NCBI RefSeq assembly: GCF_000764305.2
Contig: NW_025946472.1
Span: forward strand, 1-64,000
Reading direction: 5' to 3'
DNA: 64,000 nucleotides
Source: Hyalella azteca
Taxonomy: Eukaryota > Arthropoda > Malacostraca > Amphipoda > Hyalellidae
Below, piece by piece: positions 48,701-57,700 of the stretch. The notes beneath the pieces are model-generated. The model was given only the letters and a program-made list of their open reading frames with translations, was not told where the DNA came from and ran no database searches. The position numbers were made by a program, and so were the translations under genes. Every line of letters starts with the position of its first letter. The stretch's first letter is position 1.

Positions 48701-51700
48701 GACAAGCAGCCTAATAATATTAACTATCATCATATAGAGCAGCAGCCTAATAATATTAACCATCATCATATAGAGCAGCAGCCTAATAATATTAACTATC
48801 ATCATATAGAGAAGCAGCCTACTAATTTTAACTATCATCATAGACAAGCAGCCTAATAATATTAACTATCATCATAAGCACCACGCCTAAAATATTAACT
48901 ATCATCATAGGCAAGCAGCCAAGTAATATTAACTATCATTATAGACAAGCAGCCTTCTTATATTAACCATCATAAACACCACGCCTAACAATATTAACTA
49001 CCATTATAGACAAGCAGCCCAATAATATTAACTTCTTATTAATATATTAATTATTAAATAAATTAATAATATTAACTACTTATTAACTACTAATATTAAC
49101 TATCATCGGACACCTCGCCTAACAACTACCACCTCTCCCACAGAGAACTACGAGGCTAACGTACAGCACCTGGACAAGTGCCTGCGTGTAGCAGAGCGTC
49201 GCTATGAAGCCATCGTCGCGGCGGCGGTGACCAGCAAAGAGCAGGAGAGACACCGGGAGGCGTGGCAGCGACACTGCAAGCTCCACGCCAGCATACAGCG
49301 CGGCCTCGAGTCCCTTCGTGAGTCGCAAGGGCTTCAGCACCCCCGGCAGGAGTAAAATATTTAGGGAAAAAAGCGGCCTTGAGTCCCTTCGTGAGTCGCA
49401 AAGGGCTTTAGCACCACGGCAGGAGTCAGATATTTAGGGAAAAAAGCGGTCTTGAGTCTCTTCGTGAGTCGCAAGGGCTTCAGCACCCCCAGCAGGAGTC
49501 AGATATTTAGGGGAAAACGTGCAGGGGACGTTCAGGTGTAGAAGAATAAAACTTAGGAAACATTCAGGGAAAAAATATGCAGGGTACGTTCAGGTGTAGA
49601 AGAATAAAACTTAGGAAACATTCAAGGAAAAACGTGCAGCGGACGTTCAGGTGTAGAAGAATGTAACTTAGGAAACATTCAGGGAAAAAACGTGGAGGGG
49701 ACGTTAAGGTGTAGAAGAATGTAACTTAGGAATCCATTAAGGTTATAGAGTAGACTTTATCTCAGTTATTATTTTCTTTGTTTATGAGATTATCAGAATC
49801 GTGGGCACATACACCCTACAAATGTCAAAATTATCACTGAAATGTTAAAGATACATTTGTTCAAGAATCGTATTTCCAAGCTCATTTCCTAATGTCCTAA
49901 TGGTCCCTAATTCAAAGCGGTTGGTTCCTAATTCACCATTTAATCCTATTTTGTCGTACGATGCCTTAATTACCCCTATCATCACATCTCAAGCCATCCA
50001 TATATCTCAATGCCAACAACATACCCTGAATTCGAAATCACTCCCTGATGCCACAATTACACTTAAAACTCCATGAGTACACTGGAAAACAATCGGTTTC
50101 AAATAACCTCTAAGCATAATTGACGTAGCGATTTGCTGGCTTAGTTCTGATACTCTTCATCGGGAGTCTTTTTTTTTTGTGCAATGATAATAATTTGAAT
50201 AAACCACACGTGTGATTGATTGTACCTGATGCGACTAGAGTTATGTAACAGTTCCGCATTTATGTCCATTCTACCACAATTATCATATAATGTTTGAACC
50301 AAATCCTAATGTCGTATCATATTTAAAGCGAGAATAACGCATTAGTGACACCATCACACTCTAATGCCCCTCACAGAGGTGCCGGACGCCCCGAGCAGCG
50401 CTAATGTTGAGGTGATCGATAGTACGAGGGTGAAGGTGAGCTTCGCAGAGCCTCACGCCTCACCACCTCAAATCGTCACCAAGTTCAAGGGTGAGTGTCG
50501 TGCGTGACAGACAGGCACATGTGAGTCTTGTAACGATTACCGAAATGCCGCACGTGTTTCGCTGCGTAGTGAAGAAGAGTACAATGGTATTGACAAACGC
50601 TGAGGCTGCATGTCAATAAAAATGCTTTGAGTTTATTTAAAATTGACCGAGTCGGCTGTTGGAACATCAGTGGTTTTGCAATTGGTACGTCGGTCTGAAG
50701 GTCGGAAAGAGTAGCCGCATAACCGTTTCTTTTCTAATGCCATTTTTAGCTGTATAATCCAGCCGTGTTTTAAGAATAAAATAAGAATTTAAACGTTCGC
50801 ATCGTTAACCTGTGCAGTGGAGTGGAGTGTGGACGAGTGGGCGTCGGCACAGTCGCAGGAGCTAACAGACCTCAGGAGGAACTCTGTGGTGATCGAGCGC
50901 CTGGCGCAGGGGCGGCGCCATGCGTTCCGAGTGTCAGCAGGCAACCTCAGGGGATACGGGGTGCCCATCTTAACATCCCCCCCATTCGCTGTTCCTTCCA
51001 GTGGGTGCACAATTGTTTTGTTGTTGTTTCATTACTGCGTACTCAAATTTTCTTTAGGTTTTTCAAATGCGTACATGTCTCCGGTTATGCACAAGGAAAA
51101 TTCATGCTTATTCTACGATAGTAATTACGATTCCACTTGAAGTAATGCTAGAATTTTTTATCATTTTTCAATGTGGCTCAATGTTTCATATCACTTCCAT
51201 TTGGCAAATGTCCGCATGTATTTCAAACTCATCCAATATTTATTTTCTAATTTGGTAGTTTCTTGTCCTACCAGAGACTCGGGAATTTCTTTGTGTAGAA
51301 ATTGAATTGCGATGTCATTCACTGCGTAAATTTACGTTTAAATGACCAATGACAGTCATATATAATCTTATCTAGAGGCTAAATGAATTCAGGGTATGTA
51401 AGAGAGAAGAGTTTTATTGGATGCCGGGGATAATATGTTCTATTCTTAAGGCGGAGTCATATTAGGTATCAACTTGTGGGACCAAGTTCTTTTAGGTTCT
51501 CATTTACGTGTGATCTGCTTAATATTTTCCATACCTCAGAAACATCTGTCAAAAGAACTAATATTGTATTTATTTTGCTATAAATAGACAGAATTTAATA
51601 GGCCTCATCTCTTTTTGGCGTGTAAAGTTCGTGCAATAATTCCCACTCCCCTCGCAGGTTGGCGAGATCTGGACTCAAGAAAGCCGCGTTTTGACGGCCT

Positions 51701-54700
51701 CCTGCGCGAGTTCGATAACTTATTTAACCAGGTGAGTTTGCCTTCTTCATATTAAACCGAATTATCCATATGATGCGTTCGAATCCCGCATTTTGAAGCA
51801 AAAACATTTAATGAAAGCAATTTGGTTTCCAGTTTTAAGTGGACGGAATTCAACGCCGAGTTTAAACACTTAATAGTATATTTCGAAACCCAGTGAGTGA
51901 TGGTGCGACGAAGTCTCTGATCTTTTAATCAAGAAGATACTGATACGTTATCGATTGAGAGTATTGCTGACGACATAAATTATGACCTGTCAAATGTTAG
52001 AGGAAAATTACCTAGGATAAGGGGTACGTGAGGTTATAGAAAAACTGAACTCACTTCACCTGGTTTGTATGTCGTCGGAGAAAGTGTAACATGAAAGTGT
52101 AGTATGATAGTGTACATGGTAGTGTACATGAAAGTGTAACATGAAAGTGTACCATGAAAGTGTACCATGGCAGAGATTAACGAAACTCCGCTAAGTACAC
52201 GTAACTTTTCGTACTTACGTTCAAAAAGTTACGTATTGCGTAAGTCAGTCAAAATTTGGCATTAACAAAACTGTCTTACGCAAGACTCATCTGAAAAGGT
52301 ATTATCGAAACCATCCAACTAACTTACCAATCAGAGGCTTCGAATTTGCTGTTCCTAGCTCCTGTCGACTCAGTGCGCAGTGCGCGTGGATGAAAGGAGG
52401 TTGTATTGTGTCAGCGTCATCTGCGTTGACTGACTAGGGAGCATTTGGAGAAATGAGTAAGACGTTGTCTAAATAGCAATGACAACGCCTTGATTGTAAT
52501 TTTTTGCAATCAAGGCAAAAAATTACATTTTTCCCATTCAAAATTTGAGGACTTTTTAGAGAGCTACTTAGAATTTAGAACATTTTGTGAGTTGGAGTTC
52601 AACTATCAGCGGAGAAAGAAAGGAATTTGTGTACGTAGCTAGAAAAATGGTTGGCTTGTCAAACTCCACATAGTTTTGAATCAAAAAAGTCATGAAAATA
52701 TTATTTTAGTGAATGATCATAAAACTCTTAGATACGAATATCAAGATTTGCTTGCAAATTACAGCACAAAAGGAAAAGAAATTAGCTGGCATAACTTAAT
52801 TGAATTTTTTTCTCAAGAAGCACCGTTTAGCACGATCAAATATTATGCCTATGTTGAATTATTGACAAAATTCTATCACAATTTACCGTGTTGCAAGTAA
52901 ATCAATAGTTTTATATTGCTTCGGCGCACTCAAAACTTCTACGTAACTCCACTTACGACACCTCCGAGCAGGCATAGAGCTACGTACGGCTTCTTGTACG
53001 TAGCTTCCCGCGCAAATGTTTTGATAATACCACCGCTAGAGTTACTTCTTCATATCAGCACTTACTCCACACGTAAGTCGCTACGTGTACTTAGCGATGT
53101 TTTGATAATCCGGCCCCATGTCTGTAACGCGTTGGGAAATGCTGGCCTTACGCACGTCTGTCCGCAGGTGCGGAGCGCTCGGCCGGAGCACGCATCTGAG
53201 ATCCGGGCGATGGAACCAGGCCAGGAGACGCCGCTCAATCAGCGCCGCGCGCAGAAGAAGAAAGCCATCATGCAGCTCTTCACGCCCGCCCCCAAGTTCC
53301 ATAAGAACCTAAAGAGGTGAGAACCTGGACAGATAACTGGCATCTCGACTTGACCAGGTGGCTTCTTGAGGAGTTCAGGCTTTGAAAAAGAAGAGGCATA
53401 AAAAAAATGGAGACTCGATGCGTACCCAGTAATGAAAGTAAATGGGTACTAGTTTACATCGCAGAATAACCCCATAAGTAGCTATGAGATCCACACAACC
53501 AAAGAATCGAAGATAATTTTGAAATGATTATAAAGTTGAAATAGAATTCAATAACTCCATAATGAAATGATAGACCATGACCCTATTTTAGTAAGTTTGA
53601 CGGAAGAATACGTTTCTAAGGAATACCTCAAGCTGATAAAAAACAATCCTTAGAGATCCCACGAAAAGGATTGTATCTTATTATACTGCATTCAATGAAC
53701 GTTGATTTCAGCAATTGAGTAACATGAAGTTGAGCCTTACTGGTAGTAGCAATTGAATTATTTGATTATTTGAAATTGAAACTCGATCCTTTCTTTTGAT
53801 GTATTTTACTATCTGGTGTTCAAAAACTCGTCGATACGTACTCCCTATAAACATGTAACAAAGAATGCGGAAAAATTTGTCGCCGCCAAACTAACGAGAG
53901 CAGCTCGACCTCATTTGATGCTCATTACATCTTAACTCTTGCGTCAAGTTTACTACCTCCTGCCCAGTACCAAGGATATAGCATGTGATGACATGTTGGT
54001 ATTGCCCGTGCAGGGGCTGCTACCTTGCGAGTATCGTGTGGTGCGAGAACAAGGTGCTTGTCACCACCGAAGAGTTCCTACCCGTCGTGGAGGTCGATGA
54101 GAACTTCCCTAGCCAGGCGAAGCAGGACCTCAAGTGGCTCATGGAGGTCAGCACTCATGATTATCAACTCTGGAAATAGTATTGCATACCAGAAATATTA
54201 TCCTTCTTGAATAGAATAAATTACAGGCTTGACTCTTGCAGCTAACAATGGTTTTTTAAGCTTCAACCGATACTTTGGTAAGTAAGTAGCTCCGTGCCAT
54301 TTTCCAATAGAATCTTGGATGGAGGGAGACTCTGTAATCCAAGCAAGTTTAGGTTTTAAAGTGCGGGAAAATTTTGAGGAGTTACAAGGTTTTGTGTTGA
54401 TAAATTGTATTTAAATTATCGTCAATGACACGCGATTCGCCACTCTGTAGACACTGAACGTACTAACTCAACGCTCGTCAATATAAACCATATAATACTG
54501 GTCACTATGATTCATTGGGTTTGATTAATACTGGTCGGTATGATTCATTGGGTTTGATTAATGCACCATAGCAGTAAAGCTCTTCTAATCCTGCTAGAAA
54601 GTTTTGGTATAATTTTGCTCATAAAATAGATCGTTACTATTGAAGGCCGGCGACATGAGTGGATATTCATAAATATTTTCAGGTATTATTTATTCCAGCA

Positions 54701-57700
54701 TTACTAGTATGTATTTTTAGCGCATTTTCTCATTTATGGAAGAAATGCACTATTGTACTCGCCATGTCCGTCTGTCTGTCTGTCCGTCTGTCCGTCCGTC
54801 CGTGACATCAAGTTTTCGTCGACGAGAAAATGCGCTCTCTGTCACTCACTGCTTTGAGTACTGAGTTATATTTTTTTAATTCTGTGATCCGTAGATGATC
54901 ATCACGGAGCATTCAGTTGCAGTAAATTCAGTTAGATTTATTGGATGCGCGCAAATGTATGTTTCCTAGTGAAATAAAAATTACTGTTGGCTTTGCCAAT
55001 ATTTTAAAATATTTCCTGAAAATCCTTAACTCAATTTCATACGACGACAATTTAAACTGCTTCTCGACCACTTGAAAAAATGACAATTCTAATTCATCCA
55101 TGGCCAGGAGTTTAAAATTTTCATTTTTACAGTGAATTTATTTATTTCTATTAGGTATATTAATTCATTTCTTTTCTATGCATTCTATTATATTCGAGGA
55201 AATTTTTATTTTTTTGATGATGATGATATTGTCAGCCTTCATAAAGTAGCCAATATGTTTATTCAGCTTTCATTTCTTACGATTCATGGAGCAATTTTGC
55301 ATCGCGCAGGTCGCGGCCACGTGGGATGACGTCAAAAGCTTACGACAAGACATGGAGCGCGCGGGCTCTGTGTCGTATCTTCCGTTCCGTAGCAAACTCC
55401 TTCAAGCCGCCGCCAACATGCAGGTTTGCTATGCACGCCATTCTGCCTCATTTGGACACATTTTTCTCCTTTTGTATGGAGCCCATTTCTTATTTCAGCA
55501 AATATCCTTCGTGTTCTTTTCAGAAATTTACTAAATTTGTCACACTGTGGCATTTGTGTCGACTTTTCGTAGTCCATCACTTTCCTCAAAATTATGAGTT
55601 GGTTGCAAGTTTAGGGTTAGGAAGGCGCCCATCTATTGTGAAGGAAATTGTGTCTTAAACCTACGCAGATGGGCACTTTTCATAAACATCGCCTGTTAGA
55701 TGTGAACGAAGAAAAATCGTTCGTTACTTTTTTGTTTGATTATGTATTCAGGCTTGTCAGATCTATATTTTGTAATTATTTTTCATAATGTGTGCGAGGC
55801 CGGCTCCTCTTTTTAGTGCATTTTCTCATTTATGGAAAAAATGCACTATTGTGCTCGCCATGTCCGTCTGTCCGTCCGTCCGTGACCTCAAGTTTTCGTC
55901 GACGAGAAAATGCGCTCTTTGTCACTCACTGCAATGAGTACCGAGTTATATATTAAGAGTTATGCGCAGCGCGAGGTCACGAGTTCACTGTTTGTCAAGA
56001 AGCCTGTTGTGTATTCTTATAACTGCGGCGATTAAAGGCAGCTCATTTTTTTTTTTTTTTTCGATAATTTTTCTCGCAGTGTGACCTCTTCGTAACTGTA
56101 CTCTATAAGTTTCCACCGACCGTCTAGGGTGTTGTTTTTATGTACTCACATTTCCAGTTATTCAATTTCGAAAAGAAAATATCTGAACCATATATGATAA
56201 AATACCAGAGTAATTTCGCCAATTTTAACCAAATATGCATAGACATTTTTGTAATTTTGTTGCTGGTGATCAGCCTTAGGTGGACACCTGATACACTGAC
56301 TCAGGGTCAAATGACCACAAAATTATTGGTGGGCAGACGGCGCTGGGAGTTCAGGACCTGGGCCAGCTGTACCATGAGATCATCAAGGACAGCCAGGGCG
56401 CGTTGGTGTTCTGCACCGTCAAGCACGTCCGCTCCACCAAGAGTATCGCTACCATCAACGTAAAGTGGGCGCCGCTCAGCAAACTCAAGGAGAGGAAGCT
56501 CTCCGGTGTCAGTGAGTCCGCCCAACATCTTGCCAGGTTCCATCACCCCTAAGGGTACGCACACAGTGAAAGCAGGTTGCCAGCGTGCTGGTTACCTGCT
56601 CAGGCTGGCGCCTGAAACCATAGAATACAGAAGCCTGTTCGTACAGGTTTTCGCTGTGAACACTTACATTATTATCCTATGTTCATTCTTGTGGCAGGTT
56701 GGAGCAGGTTACCCGCGCCGGCAAACCTGCTTCCACTGTATGCGTACCCTATGGCCCGTTAGATACAGCAAGCAGCGATAAATCCCTCATTCCTCAAAAT
56801 CTGTAAAACTTGCAACGATTTTACTAATCCAAAAAAAAAACTTTCACACTTTGTAATCGCGAAACGAATAGTAATGATTTCCCTGAACTTCAGGTCCCAT
56901 CAGCACCCCAGGCGACGCGCCCTCGCCCTCAGCAGGGGAGCTCCTCCTAGCGTCGCTCCTGAAGCAGATCGAGTACGGGCGAGCCTCCAGCAACCACCTG
57001 CCCCGTGGCCTCTACCTCGGATACCTGAAGCTCCAGAGTTCCATGGAGCACCTGCGAGTCCTCGTGCCCGACAAGGGCCCCAACATGCTGCCCAATGTCA
57101 AGATCCGCGACAACACCCACGTTTCCAGGTATGTTTTCGAGTGATGCATAAGAGCTCATATTTATTAAATTTTAAAAATGATGGAAATAAAATTAGTTCT
57201 GGCGACACGGTGGTTCCTTTGTTAGCTGAGAGACTAGTTACGCATTTCATAATGTACTGAGTGATGAATGAGGCTGAAATTTTCAACTAAATATCGATCG
57301 TTGTGTCCGTACCATCAGGGAGGAGTGGGAGTGGGTGCAACAGCTGCGCTCTGGAAAAGATTCCCCGCCCAGTCCTGCCCAGCAGGTGTGGCAAAGCCAG
57401 CTGGCCGCCGCTGCCCACAAGCTCCTCTCGCAGCTGGGGATGAGTGGAGACCATCGGATATATACTGGGGAGGTTCTTGATTTTGATGGGGACGTGTCAC
57501 TTATACTGATGTTCCCACCAAGCGAGTCTCTCTTCTGTAACCTCGGCCAAGAGGATTCGTTGTTATCGCGACCTGACCTGCTGGCCCTACCCATCCACAC
57601 GTTCGAGATGGTGCATCTTTCGACGTACCTCTCCCCGCTGCTCGAACGCTACGCTAGGCTCTCGTGCATCCTTGAAATGGACAAACTTGTGGCCGAACAC

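Noticed and set aside
50817..51140. Longer exon 7 reading through its donor
   Set aside because: The family alignment (VPSS followed by WRD) and phase require the donor at 51001.
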